Shown: one piece after another, positions 46,730 through 58,741 of the stretch
Position numbering within the stretch: the stretch's first letter is position 1
How the letters are laid out: each line of letters starts with the position of its first letter
Source: Rhabditophanes sp. KR3021
Lineage: Eukaryota > Nematoda > Chromadorea > Rhabditida > Alloionematidae
Direction: 5' to 3'
DNA length: 64,000 bases
Assembly: GCA_963281155.1 (NCBI GenBank)
Contig: CAUJLY010000001.1
Span: forward strand, 806,001 to 870,000
The notes under the pieces: model-generated
The model's database searches: none
What the model saw: only the letters and a program-made list of their open reading frames with translations
Told to the model about the DNA's origin: nothing
Position numbers and translations under genes: made by a program

Positions 46730-47923
46730 TCAACTAAAGATCTCGACAATTAAGCACGTATTGAATTGAAATATAGCTTGGCAAATTAAATTTAAATTAA
46801 TTAATATAATTATTTGGATGGAGGGTGTCGTTATTTTAATAAATATAATTTGTTCATAAAAGTATGTTTGTAGTTGAGAGATTGAAGCGCGGCCTTGATG
46901 AAGTTTTAACTTTTCCTTGCTAATGGGGAGGCATGATGCCCATTGAGGGGAAGAAAGTGGCTGTCCAGAGATACTCGTTTTCTTTAAAGAACTGATAATT
47001 GTTCGAATCGGGCTACCTGTGTCGAAGGCTTCCTCGTCCATTGCAGATCGTGATGGTACATTTTGGACGAATTGGCCGGGAGCATTGCCATTCCCAGCTG
47101 GTCTATAAAAGGCCACGATGCAAAGACAATTTGATGTTGTGTTCCAGTATCTGCATATTCCTAATTCTTCTGATTCTCGCCAAATCATTTGAGTAAACTT
47201 TTGGCATTCTAAAAACAAAAAAGTCATTACATTCATTTTCGACTTACTTGGATGCCACATAGGTTTTTCAAAATTGAAAAACTCTCCCTCCTTAGCCCAT
47301 AAAGTAACTAATTCAGTCCCCGTCGTCAAATGATCTTCTGTAACTCCTTTGTCGAGATAAATATTTTCTCCGATTCCATGAATTTCCGGATATAGGATTC
47401 TACCTTTATCGGCCAGTTTGATCGCCCACGTCCGTGCCAACTCAGACAATTCTTGAGACCATGCAAGCGACGGACAGCCTAAATTGTTGCGCAGTTGATT
47501 GTGGGCTTCGAGACATTGCCTTTGGAAGTTGACCTCGCCGACGGCCATGAATTTGGGTCGACGTTTGACGTATTTGACATCACTGATCATTTGCATCATT
47601 TGCTTGTCCATTTCACTGTCTTGGGCCCGACGTTTTTCAGAGCAAAATGAGGCTGTGGAACGGATGTCGGCTAGTGATGTTGATGTTTCGAAGGTGATTC
47701 CATTAGGATGGCCACTAAATTAAGAGCACTCACAACATTTTGTACATCTTTTCAAAACTTACCAACTCCTCGACGTCGACGGAGGGGCTGCAAACGTTTT
47801 AGAAGACTTCAAAATACCTGGGCCGCCACCCTTCTGATTGTTATTTCCTTCCTCAGCAACAGCATCCTTGTCATGTAATGATTTAGATTTTTTGAGTTTT
47901 CGTTTAGCGAAAAATTTCTTCAT
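46730..47923 (-). CDS. GLIPR2/GAPR-1-like CAP (SCP) domain protein
   Basis: Three exons, 47763-47923, 47248-47714 and 46730-47208, give 368 residues. There is no signal peptide. The N-terminus is basic (MKKFFAKRKLKKSKS), so the protein is intracellular or membrane-surface, unlike secreted nematode VAP/ASP proteins. The CAP domain (about 115-260) has AHNQLRNNLGCPSLAWS, HGIGENIY, KFTQMIW and CIVAFYRPAGNGNAPGQFVQNV, the last being characteristic of GLIPR2. The second intron (47209-47247, 39 nt) keeps frame. Splicing gives WHPKCQKFTQMIW, which fits the family, whereas reading through inserts 13 extra residues. The last 100 residues are not conserved-looking and end in a hydrophobic stretch. The neighbour ADAMTS gene starts 225 bases downstream on the same strand. 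Confidence 0.85.
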
Positions 47924-50760
47924 TTATGATAAGAAGTTTTTGACTGGTTGTCTTAAATAAATTATTGGCAGTTAGAGCTTAAAAGAATTTAAAGCCTGAA
48001 AAGTTATTGTTTATTATTGGTAATAAAAAGTAGCAAAAAAGACCAAAATAAATATTCCTTTAAATAAAGTTTGACGCCACATTAAACAAGTCAAAAATCA
48101 GCTATGTAAATAATGATTTACCAACCAAAACCACATTTACTAAACAATACCACCCCAAAAGTAACACTAAATATTTCCTTTAAAAGAGAATCAAAAACTA
48201 AAACATCCATAAATTATCCAAATTTGCTTTGAACTTGTCCCACCAAAGACAAAGTCCTTTTGTATATAAAGATGAGGATGTAAGAGAGAGAGAAGTAAAG
48301 TTTCTTGTTTTGGGGATAAACAAAAGTATGGTTATATAAATGTATTCGTAGTAGCAACAAGTTGAAATATGTAACAGTTGCCCCAGCTCAAGCCAACTTG
48401 TGTAGTCAATTTGTTTAAGGGTAACGTCTTTATAAATTATAACTACTACACATCTATATACATACAACTCTCTTTTTCTTTCATTCATTCGTTGTAAACT
48501 ATTTTGCCCTATCGCTCCAAACACATCCCTTCCCCCTTTTTTGGCTGGATACAAATTAATGGAGTTTATAGCTCAAAATGTATATAGATATATAGATATT
48601 TTTAGTTGTTTGTATATAAATTTATTTATATAATATATAAATCTATATAAATAATAGACAAACAAAAATATCCTCAAACTGATGATGGGTACTGTTTTGT
48701 TTGGTGGCGATGTCTGTGTCTCCTCAGACACCACAATACAAAATTATTGGCAAAGAATAGGAAAAGGAATTGGATTTGGTGGGGTCTTTTTAATGTAGGA
48801 AAGTATAGTGTTTAACAATGATATGTTGTGTTAATTCATGAAATCGGCTTCATATTGGTGGTAAGTACGTTTAAAGTGGTAGTATGAAAGAGGATATATT
48901 TGTTTAGTTGATGTCTAGGGCACTTTTTGAGGTTGTAATTTAAGGAGAAAATGGGTTTGGAAGGACAATTGGTAGGAATGGTATTTGTTGGAGGAGAATA
49001 AAAATGTAATAGTATAGTGGAAATGAATTCAAGTTTAATAAAAAGAGTGTGTGTTGGGTATGTTGTTGGGCGATATTTAACTATTACATTATATAAAAAT
49101 TTATTACCCAAAAAACAGATGGTTTCCGGACTCGTAAAAATGAAGTGGGGTCCTAATAAAAGTGGACAGTTGAGGTTAAATATTAAAGTTAGGTTAAGGA
49201 TTGATATTAAAATGTAGGTAAGAATAATATCAAAATTTAGATAAATGATACATATCAAAGTTTGGTTGATGAATAATATTTAAGTTGATTGATTTAAATG
49301 GTTAAAAAAGCACAAAGAATCTAGTAATCTACGACAAATTGAAGGGCAATATAAAATGAATAGACCTTGGAATCAATTAAAAATGCAAAGCCAAACTATT
49401 GTCCCTAAAGTCCATTTACATATTTTGTTAAAAATGTATGTATATATATTTCTAAGTGTATATACAATATATATTTGTGGGCTAAAAGTTTGTGCTTCTT
49501 AAATTGGTGGTAGGGCACATCAAAAGTATAAGTTGAAAGATAGTTGTGGTTTTAGTTAGTAGTAGGGCTTAAAGTTTCGATCCAAGTTAAATTTATGCAA
49601 AAGTCTATATAAATATACACAACAGTTAGTAGCATCTATTGCGGTGTTCCTTTAAATGAAAAAAATGAGTTGTAGTGGGGTGGTAAAAATAGTCTAATCG
49701 AGTAAGAAAATATAATTATATTTGGAATTTTAAGTGGATATTTATGTTGATTAAAATTAATTGATTGTGGGGCTCCCGAGCAAATGATCTCTGGCACCTT
49801 TTGGTTTAAATATTGGCACATTGGCAAAGATTAAATTTGATTGGGTGATGGTGATATATGAATGTAGGTAAAATGATTTGAAGACAAAATAGTTAGTTAA
49901 CATGTCACTAGGCCAATCATATAACTAAAAGTGCCTCGGATAGTGTATTTCTTTAAATGGCAATTGATATTTTATTTACTTTTTAGATGGCCGGAAAAAA
50001 ATAAAATAGGAAATAGCAATGGAATATAAATGGACGATTGGGCAAGTTAGCAACTCATTTAGTGGTTTAAAAGTACTAAGTATAAACATGTCTTTTAGTC
50101 ATTTGTTTTTTATAAAAAATTTAAAATATTTGTGTGTTGTTATTGTTTATGGTTGTGTTGGTAAATAATTGAGTTGTATATAGATGAATTATTAACAAAA
50201 AGAAATGTTTTGTTTGACTAAGCATGCAATAAATAAATTTAAACAAAATATTGTACACCCAATTTCTTTAATGAAATCCTCCTTGCATCTGCTGCATCTA
50301 ATTCCATTTATTCTTAATGGATATCAATTTAATTAAGTTTTTTTGTTTTGTAATTAAGTCTTTTTAGGTTTCTAATTAAGTCTTCTGGCCTATTTCTCTT
50401 TGAGTGCTGTAAAGCTTTGTTATTATGGGAGGATGATGAATTTCCATAATGCAGATGTGGTAATGAAGGAGGCAGATATTTAATGGTGTTAATTTGTTAG
50501 ATATTGATGTGTTTTATTATGGCAAATTAAATGATGATCGTACATAATACTGGGCTTTGTCTTGTACATTCAATTAATACGTGTAGTACAATGTTTCTGG
50601 CAAGTTAAATGATGATTTGCAGTTAACTTTCAAATTTGCAATATAAACCAAAGTATAAAAACGAAGATTCAAACTATTTTGACCAAATCAATTGTCTTTA
50701 CTCATTTAACCAAAAATACAATCTTGTCTCTTGGTTTCTTATCACATACTAGAAGCTAAA
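47924..50760. other. Gene-poor region with strong strand asymmetry and TA-rich patches
   Basis: About 2.8 kb without a supportable gene. ORFs on the - strand at 48198-48554 and 48836-49258 show no domain or coding texture. About 48780-50060 is very poor in C and rich in G on the + strand. A TA-rich low-complexity patch lies at about 48577-48660, another at about 49435-49475. TATAAAA at 50654-50660 lies about 100 bases before the galectin relic. Confidence 0.45.
48577..48660. repeat. TA-rich low-complexity stretch
   Basis: A run of overlapping TATATAGA/TATATAAAT-type short words. It is simple-sequence DNA with no coding sense. Confidence 0.5.
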
Positions 50761-51216
50761 ATGGATCCTGGCATATCATCCTTCGACACTCATGCATATC
50801 AAAATGTTGTAAGTAAATTCCATTCTGATTTAAATTAATGTTTTTTTCCAGCCATTTAACTGTCTAAAGGGATATCCTTAGGAATGTATACCCGGCGAAG
50901 TCAGATTGTATTTTAAAGTACATCAAGAATTCAGCACATTTGAGATAAATTTAAAGGAAAGAAGTAATTGTGACTATTCATTTGAATTTAATATTGACAA
51001 TGCTCATGGGAAACCTAGCTGGTTATTACCAAGTCTTGTATGAATCAAGAAGAACGTCTTAACCAATTTGAGGCAAGTGTTCCAGTGGTGTTTGACACAT
51101 TAAACACAGCACTTTATTGCATTAACCGTAATAATGGAACTCTCTACTTCAATGGTATTCCAATTGGCGAGTTCTACATCAAGGAACAATCAAAAAACAT
51201 TACGAGTTTGAAATGA
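50761..51216 (+). pseudogene. Galectin-like gene relic
   Basis: Exon 1 (50761-50808) has an ATG, a donor GTAAGT and a 43-nt intron to TTTCCAG. Exon 2 from 50852 reads PFNCLKGYP, then a stop TAG at 50879-50881, then ECIPGEVRLYFKVH and FSTFEINLKE. This is the start of a galectin carbohydrate-recognition domain (PG-x-x-I/V-x-x-x-G, F-x-I-N-L). The frame breaks near 51020-51045. It then continues as MNQEERLNQFEASVPVVFD and INRNNGTLYFNGIPIGEF, equivalent to the galectin N/W-x-x-EER and VNG strands, to a stop at 51216. One in-frame stop plus one frameshift indicate a decayed gene, unless they are assembly errors. The usual HxNPR and WGxE sugar-binding residues are not intact. Confidence 0.65.
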
Positions 51217-51382
51217 TTGAAGATATCAAGGTTTGCTTAGTGACGTTTCAACCTGCAATTAACCCTTTTTATGTAAACAAAAATAAACATTCTTGATATA
51301 TATTCATTTATTCTTTGAGTTTAGTAAAACAAAGCCCCAATATAATATCCCTCTTAAATAACTTATTTACAAATCTTATTGT

Positions 51383-52542
51383 TTATCCAGAAAAGCAGAA
51401 TCCACAAGTCAACGGACTAAACGAAAATGATTAGATCCAAAATATTTAGCTTACCATTGAGTTCTCATGAGTGATCTGTACACAGAAACAGTACAATAAC
51501 CAGAACGACTTGGACAATCAGAAACCCCGGTCCTTGGATTGATTAAGTCGGCACACCCAGTCGAGGTAGAAGTTGTTGTGCAGTAACCACAAGATCTAGC
51601 ACATTTAGATCGCATAAGAGTGACATAAAGGGTGTTTGTGCAGAATCCCCGACTAGCTAAAGAACCACAATCATTAGCACTTCCTGTTACGGCATCACGG
51701 CAAGTTGTAACGCTTGATGTCAAGTAAGTACAAGTCAGAGTATAAGGATTACAGGTTCCAGAGGTGGAAGTTAATGTGTTGTAACAATTGGCATTACTAA
51801 TGCAATTTTGAACAACTGCCCCGTTGTTGCAGTATGGTTCAGGTAAAGTTGTTGCTGTATTTGTGCGAGACACGCAAGTACCAGAAGGACAGGTTGCTGC
51901 GGTTCCAACAACACAAGCAGTAGTACAGACATTTTCACCTGCTAAATTGGTAACGGATTGACTGCACGAAAAGCCTAAAATAAATTAATTACCCAAATTC
52001 GAGTTAAATTAACTTAACTGGCGCACAAGCTGTAACTCCAGTAGTATCCAAAGTACAACTTTGACCTAAACTTCTCAAGCCAATGGCTCCAATAGTTCCA
52101 ACTGTTGTGGTGGTGGCTTCAACAGTCGTAGTTTCGATACCTACAGTTGTGATAACTACAGTAGTGGTGGTGGCTGGAGGAATACAAGTAAGTGTATTGA
52201 AATTGCAAACATCTGGAGTGGTACATGGTTTGACAGCATTACAGGCATTTAGAGCCGCCGAGGCACAGACTTTGGGTGGTCCAGCATCACAGGTTGAGCC
52301 TGGACAATCCGTATCTCTAAATTAAAATGACTAGATTAATTTGGGAGTTTGTTTTCTTACGCTGCACATTCTTTGACACAGATAAGATCCGTCGCTGGTG
52401 TTGTTGGTAAACACTGATGGCCAGGGTCACAATCTCCAACTCCTCCTCCAACACAAACTGCTCCTGCTGCGGCACCATTAACTGATTTTAATGCGGCAAA
52501 AGCCAAAAGACAGCAAAAGGTGATTTGATTATAGAATTGCAT
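51383..52542 (-). CDS. Secreted Cys-rich protein with two C-terminal ShKT domains
   Basis: Four exons, 52361-52542, 52027-52316, 51455-51974 and 51383-51416, give 341 residues. The signal peptide (MQFYNQITFCCLLAFAALKSVNG) is followed by Cys-rich segments of the form C-x-G-x-C-D-x-G and C-x-x-x-D-x-C-x-F-N-T-L-T-C. A Thr/Val-rich linker (ATTTTVVITTVGIETTTVEA) and further spaced cysteines follow, then two ShKT modules: CRDAVTGSANDC...CARSCGYC and CADLINPRTGVSDC...QCPLTCGFC. The last exon adds the final CGFC, so it is required. The donor of intron 2 is doubtful: the expected border at 52018/52019 lacks a GT in the right phase, and the frame is kept only by a GTGCGC donor at 52026. A broken copy lies at 63009-63747. 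Confidence 0.75.
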
Positions 52543-53349
52543 TTTGAATGATGATTTCTTCTACAAATCATTCCCTTTTAAACTCAAAACTCCCCAAAGC
52601 TGTCCAAATATTAAAAAGTGTAATATGTAATAAAATTACAAATGTCCAACAATATTTATCTAATCTCACCCCTAAACTACTATCAATTTATATGATGTTT
52701 AATTAAATGATATATACTTTAATCATAGCCATTGGTAATTCATATGCATGATCAGTAACAAATATAATTTAGCCTATAAAAGTCACTTTATTGGATTATG
52801 TTTGATTAGGTGGATGTTTTGAATGAAAATATGTTTCTCTAAAAGTTTTGCAAGTATTGGGATGTTTGTTTGGTTAACAATAATTATGTTTAAATTTTGG
52901 CTTTTGGTCAAATTGTGTTTTTTTGTAACTAAAGTCATTTTTAAACAGCTAATATTGGATGTGGATAGTATTAATTGTTGACAATACGTATTCATTTAAA
53001 ATATTATAAAATAGAGTAATGTCGTTTTGAGTTATTCTTTCAGAAACAAAGGAATGCCGTTAGTGTTAAGAACGAACTCATTTCTTAATTGCCTGATCTG
53101 ACCAAATTTTTTTTTATGAAAATAAGTGAGAAAGTAAGTTTAAAAGATTCAATTAACAACCGTTTATTACAAAATTTAAATTCTAAAATAATTTTATGTA
53201 TCTTTTAAAACACAATGAATAAACGTAATATTTAGTTGGAGGATTTGGTTGAAGGAAGTCAGTTTTGAGATTGATATTAAAGAGAATGCAATTAATAAAA
53301 TGGGAAATTTATTGTTCGCGAAAATATTACATTCTTCTGAAAGAAAAGT
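52543..53349. other. Intergenic region
   Basis: About 800 AT-rich bases holding the promoter of the ShKT gene (GTTTAAAAGG on the - strand near 52575) and the 3' region of the P450. No other gene was recognised. Confidence 0.4.
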
Positions 53350-54972
53350 TAAGGATGGCAAACTGATTCAATTCTGAATTCATAAGGCATGGCTTTTAAA
53401 ATTTCCGACCACACAGGTTCAAGATTCGGCTTAGGTTTGCCTTCCGGAACTAACAATTTAAATCTTTGAACTAATCTAGTGATGATTAAGAACAATTCCT
53501 GTTCAGCCAAAGCAATGCCTGCACACTTGCGTTTTCTATAATTATTATAAATGGTTGTTTAATTATGTCGCTTACCCCATAGAAAATGCAACCATCTTCT
53601 CGGCCATATCCTTATTAATGGTAGATTCATCAGCATCTAAAAATCGCTCTGGCATAAATTCATCAGAATTAACAAAATCTTCATCATACTTCATGACATT
53701 ATATATTTGAGGAAATACAACCGTGTTTGCTGGAATCGACATTCCATTAAGTTCAGTGTCATAGGTTGTTGAATGAAGAACATTGAAAGGTAAAATGTTA
53801 GCCATTCTTTGAATTTCAAGAATTGCAGCTTTACAAAATGGAAGTGATTTTCTGTCGTTTAGGGACACGGCAGTATCAAACCCAACTACTCCTTCAATTT
53901 CATCTCTCATTTTTTGCTGTTTGTCTGGATAATAAGCCAAGATATTAGCAGCATGTCCTGAAATTAATTTAAATCATTAAAAATATACAAATTCATTTAT
54001 TACCAAGAGTAGTGGCGGTTGTCTCACTGCCAGCAAAGATGATGTCATATATAACACCTTCTAACTCATTCGCTTCAATTTCTTTTCCTTCTTTATTTTT
54101 CCTATCAATATAAGATTCAAGAAAATTGGTAGGTTCAGTTTTGGGATCCCACTTATCTTTTGCAGACTTTACATCTTGTTTTATGATTTCTATAAATCCA
54201 TCATGTTCTTTTATACCATCTACTTTCCATAATTTCAAGAAAGCAAGAATCCATGGATTTTTATCAAAGAACATGTACAAGAAAATTCTTTTATCACCAC
54301 TAATCCGTTTGATGGATTCATCTAACAAAGTTGTCAAATTTTTTACTCTTGTTACTTCAGTGAACGATGGTTTAAAACCAAATGTAATTTCACTGATAAT
54401 ATTAGCAATACATAATTGAAATGGCCACAAAAGACTGATCGATGCATGTTTGTTGTTGTTTATATAATCAAATAACTGCTCACTATTAGCTGTTATTTTT
54501 TCTTCCATTGAGTTGGTACCCATGCCGAAATCTTTAAGAATATGAATTGCTCTACGTCTCGCTTCTACCCAATTTTTACCATTATTTTGGACAATTCCTT
54601 TTCCAGGTTCAACGAGAAAGAAGGCATCGGGATATGTTAAGGGACGGGAACTAAATGCATCACCTTTGGTAACTAATGCTTCTTTCAACGATTTAAAATC
54701 GGTTGCTACTACAACAGGCCTTGGAAGGTAGACAGTAAATACTGGGCCATACATTTTAGATAGTTCTTCAAAATATATTTGAGTGTTTTCAACAGGAAAC
54801 TAATTTATTAATAAATTAAAGATGCAAATATTTTTCTTACCTCCAAGAAATTTCCAATGAATGGTTTGGGAAAAGGACCACGAGGATAACGACTCACATT
54901 TTTATAATAATTGATAATGCTTCGAGTAAGTAAAACAGTAAAAATAGTAAATAAAACTACAAATAATATCAT
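53350..54972 (-). CDS. Cytochrome P450, CYP2-clan, with frame break at the C-terminus
   Basis: Four exons, 54841-54972, 54004-54799, 53576-53957 and 53397-53535. The anchor [16 protein letters not shown] is followed by the hinge [10 protein letters not shown]. The I-helix reads [11 protein letters not shown], the K-helix EIQR, and the haem loop FSMGKRKCAG spans the last splice. As read, exon 4 stops at TAA 53397-53399 after WSEI (482 residues). The next frame immediately continues [12 protein letters not shown] to 53350, matching [12 protein letters not shown] of the 21348 gene. So either one base has been lost near 53395-53405 or the assembly has a 1-nt error. The truncated enzyme would lack only the last beta segment. 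The role is an ER monooxygenase with unknown substrate. Confidence 0.85.
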
Positions 54973-55682
54973 TTTGAATCTCTTTTAATTGAATTGCTAT
55001 ATCCAATTTTCTGCTCTATATATACAAATTATTTACCTAAAGAACGAAACAACTTTATCTTTTTGATTTGTGACTATTTTGTGCCTAGGAAGAGACGACT
55101 ATGTGCATATTAGACACATAATAAGTGTGTCTTTAAATTTGCATTATTATAATGTCACATTTTTGATTTCAGTTTTCAAGTTACTTTGATAAGATGTAAT
55201 TGAAAGTTGTAAGTTTAAGGATATTTTTTAAATTATAGTACACTTTTGAGACGAAAATGTGCTTACAGGGGTCTTTGTATAGTATGATCAAATAAAATCA
55301 TTACGCTTCAATTCAGATACACTCTTTTGAGAGATTGAATTAACTAATGCAAATGTTTCAAAATAGGTAGTTATTGCTGTTCGAATGATTGCTTTTGTGG
55401 CAGATCACATTATCATAAAGATGGCAACTAATGTTGTTCAATCATCAAAAATCATTAACTAATCATTCACAGATTGGCAAGCATAAGCTTTGTAATATAT
55501 GAAAATTTGTATATTCTATATTCAGAATTTGAATATTATCTATGATTGAATGCCGTGATGAATTGCACAAGCAATTGCGATTGTTCCGATAAGAGAAGCT
55601 TGAACTAATACATATATAAAGTCGATTTATTGTTGAAAATTAATGATATTCAAATAAAACCTCTAGATATTTATCTACAAAA
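54973..55682. other. Intergenic region
   Basis: About 700 bases with the P450 promoter (CTATATATACAAAT-like TATA near 55015-55030) and the 3' region of tax-2. Nothing else is seen. Confidence 0.4.
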
Positions 55683-58163
55683 TTAGGTATTATTAACAAT
55701 TAACTTTGAGTTCACGTTTTGCAAATCATCGTAATTTGTCGGCAAAGGCATTTCGATATCTGAGAGTTCAGAATCAGACTGCAAAGTACTCCAATGTCTG
55801 TTTTTCTTTTCAACTTTGTCAGTTTCCAAAACTTCAGCCATCCTTTTGGAGATAGCGCTTCCTGGACGAACTGCATTGGCAATTGTAGTGAACATTTTAG
55901 GGGTTTTGATTTCAGTTGTGACTTTGCACTTTTCCTCCATTCTTTTCTTTTCCACCTCTTCAGTATTTTTTACCTTGGCTTTTTGATCTTTCTTCAACAT
56001 CTGCTTAGCTTTCTTTTTGAGAAGACGTTGAGCTTCGGGATAATCCTTGATAGCCTCATTTAAATCTTCCTTTGACAAAACAAACAACGTTGAGTAACCT
56101 TTCGATCGGATTGTCGCTGTTCTCCTGTTATTTCCTCCGATGGCCATCAAGCTAATCTCACCAAAGACAGTTCCCACCGCCATCGTGGCAAATACAATTT
56201 CGTTATTCTCACCACCAATAACCTCCAAAAACCCATTATTAATAATATACATTTCCTTCCCAACATCTCCCTTCTTACAAACTAAATCCCCAGGCAAAAA
56301 GATGACTGCCTTCAACTTAAGTACCAACTCTCTTAACAAAGCCCTCTCGCAATTTTGAAACAAAGCCACCTTCATCAAAGTATTGTAGTGAACAGACAAG
56401 GCCAGATCAGCTTGTAATTTGAGGGGTAATTTATCAACCAACTTCCTTTCATCCAGCGTTTTTTGTTGCTCCCAAGTATATCTAAACCACGCTTTGACCT
56501 TCGCCTGAGTCTCTGGCTTTAAGTTCATATTCTTGCAAATAACAAGAGCTAGATCCATATTAACTCTATAACTCTCTTTATTCTTATTAGCATTAGAGAC
56601 AATATCTCTGATCTGACCTAACAACAAAGCAAAAACAAACACACCCATCATCCACGATCCTGTCATATAGATGTACTCTATCACATTAGTCGGGGCCGGA
56701 TTATTGCCCGTTGAGGTTGCAACAGCAGCCGTGAAATAAAAGCATCTTATATAGGCATTTTCTTGATTGTTGTAGACCCATCTGTTTAGGTAGAATTTAC
56801 CTTTCATGCGGTAGGCTAGTTGGCCAAAGCCTTGGTATGCTGATATGGTGTAGTAGACGCAGGAGTTGCAGTGGATAATATAGATCATGTAGCTGAATGT
56901 TTTTATTATCCTGACGGCGTAAGGGCTTGAAACTGTATTGTCCAGTATGATAAATAAAGCTGAGTAAGAGGGATATTTGAAAGCTCTATTTATTCGTAGC
57001 ATGCTGAATGGTTGTTCCATGAACAAAAAGCCTATGTCAGTTGGGAAGAGACTTAAGAGGTCAAATACAAATGTCCAACTATGGATATAATTGTTTGCAG
57101 TTCTCCTAAATTTAGTGATAGTCAAGCCCTCTTCCATGAAAGAAAGTCTTGGTTTTATGTAGAACATATCCACTGCATAAATAAAATCACATATATAATC
57201 TGCAAACTTCCAATAAATGATATTTGAAGGTGTTTGAAAAGGGTATGAACTTCTCATCGGTATTACAAAGCAATTGTATAAAAAAGCCGTAACCAACAAA
57301 ATTAACCAACACAGATACAATCTTGACTGACTGTCAATACTATCTTTAAATATCATCGACGCAAACCCCTTCGACTTAAGCTCAGGTTCAGTAAAGCCTA
57401 ATAAATCGGCAAGAGAAGCTTGTTCTTCCACACCTGCAACGCTTTTTAGGTCCTCTTCGTCAGATGATAATTCTTTGATGACTTCTTCTCTGACTTCCGT
57501 CGTTCTTTTACGTACATTTTTGACAAAGAGATGGAGTTTTTCTTGCATGATAAAGGATAGGCGATGGGTTGTTAAATCGGGCACAGACAAATTTTTGTTT
57601 TCATCTTCGGAGTCTGATGAAGATGAATAAACAGGCGCTTTGTCAATGTCTTCATTCGAATTATTTGAATCCCTGTCATCTTCTTTCATATCATTTTCAT
57701 TACCAACTTCTTTCCCTTCCTCACTCTCATTAAAGTCCTTTTCGTCATTATCTGTTAAAATGTCTTCCTCAACATCCGTTTCTTCTTCCTTTAGACCATT
57801 AATATCTGCCCCAACTTCTTTACGCAACTCTTCATTCATTTCTGAGTGATCTCCCATCAAAGTTTCTTCATCAAGCTCTCTATCCTCTGAAATATCAGAA
57901 ACATCTGACATACTTATCGAGTTAAATGAATCCAATCGTGGAATCATCGTTTTGCCCTAACCAAATAAATGCAATATTATTGTGACTCTAATTAAACATA
58001 CCCTTAGATTTGTAAAAATGTTCTTCTTAGCCTCCTCGCTCATAATAAAAGGCTCTGAAGGGATAGATTTAGAAATAGACAATCTAACATTCTTTTCCGA
58101 TTGCAAAGCACCTTTCCGATCATTTTTATGAATATTTTTAGAAGATTCACCTTCGTCAGCCAT
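55683..58163 (-). CDS. tax-2: Cyclic-nucleotide-gated channel beta subunit, TAX-2-like
   Basis: Two exons, 58002-58163 and 55683-57956 (45-nt intron), give 811 residues. The N-terminal 190 residues are cytosolic and very acidic. Six membrane helices follow, beginning about residue 270 with LYLCWLILLVTAFLYN. The pore reads VATSTGNNPAP and is followed by GVFVFALLLGQIRDI (S6). The alpha-subunit selectivity glutamate (TIGETPPP) is missing, as in beta subunits. The C-linker leads into a cyclic-nucleotide-binding domain with PGDLVCKKGDVGKEMYII, VFGEISLMAIGG and NRRTATIRSKGY, including the phosphate-binding Arg-Thr. In C. elegans TAX-2 pairs with TAX-4 in sensory cilia for olfaction, taste and thermosensation. 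That fits a genome region rich in chemoreceptors, though no direct link is shown. Confidence 0.92.
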
Positions 58164-58741
58164 ATTTTAAATAATTTATCAATAAAGTTATCTCACAAAA
58201 TAGGAATATGTGTGTAGCAGAGAAAAGGTGCCTATTTAATGGCCGTAAGCTTCTTCTTTATATGGCTCAACAACATGTTCTTTATATATGTGTGTTAAGA
58301 CACCTTGTTATACTTATAAAGAGGCATCGACATATCACATAAGCATATGCCATCTTTGCTTAAATGTTGTTTACGAGATACTAATAGATTTCTTTTATTT
58401 CGGTTTAATAATACAACATAACAAAATATGAGAATAAATTTTTTGATACACATAATTAATTAGTTAGGCACTGTTTTTGTAATTGAATTGGCAGGTAATT
58501 TTTTGATGATAACTTTCGCTCAAATTTGTCGAGCATTTTCATCAGTTGTTTTAAATTTATTTGTAAGTATTGTTTGTGAAGATTGGTAAACAGCAATTAA
58601 TTTTGCTATTCAAATTTAACTAAGCTTCCTTTTCTTCTTTTTGGACGGTTTGTTCAAAAGTGAACAGTTGGGATGGTAGACTTTTAAGAGTCTGAATAAA
58701 TTTCTTTAATTTCAATAGAATTATTTTTCTTATTATTTACA
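58164..58741. other. Intergenic region
   Basis: About 580 AT-rich bases between two same-strand genes (promoter of tax-2, 3' region of the Myt1 gene). No other gene was recognised. Confidence 0.4.

Noticed and set aside
46990..47010. TTGTTCGAATC, resembling a tRNA T-loop
   Set aside because: It lies within the CAP gene coding exon and no acceptor stem or other tRNA arms were found.
48198..48554. 118-codon - strand ORF
   Set aside because: No domain, no coding texture and no partner exon. It lies in skewed low-complexity DNA.
48836..49258. 140-codon - strand ORF
   Set aside because: Composition follows the C-poor/G-rich strand bias rather than protein constraints. No recognisable motif.
51985..52003. 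Spliced-leader-like sequence (TTAATTACCCAAATTCGAG resembles the 3' part of SL1)
   Set aside because: It lies inside an intron of the - strand ShKT gene, is not followed by a GT donor, and no SL RNA fold or Sm site was seen. Probably coincidence.
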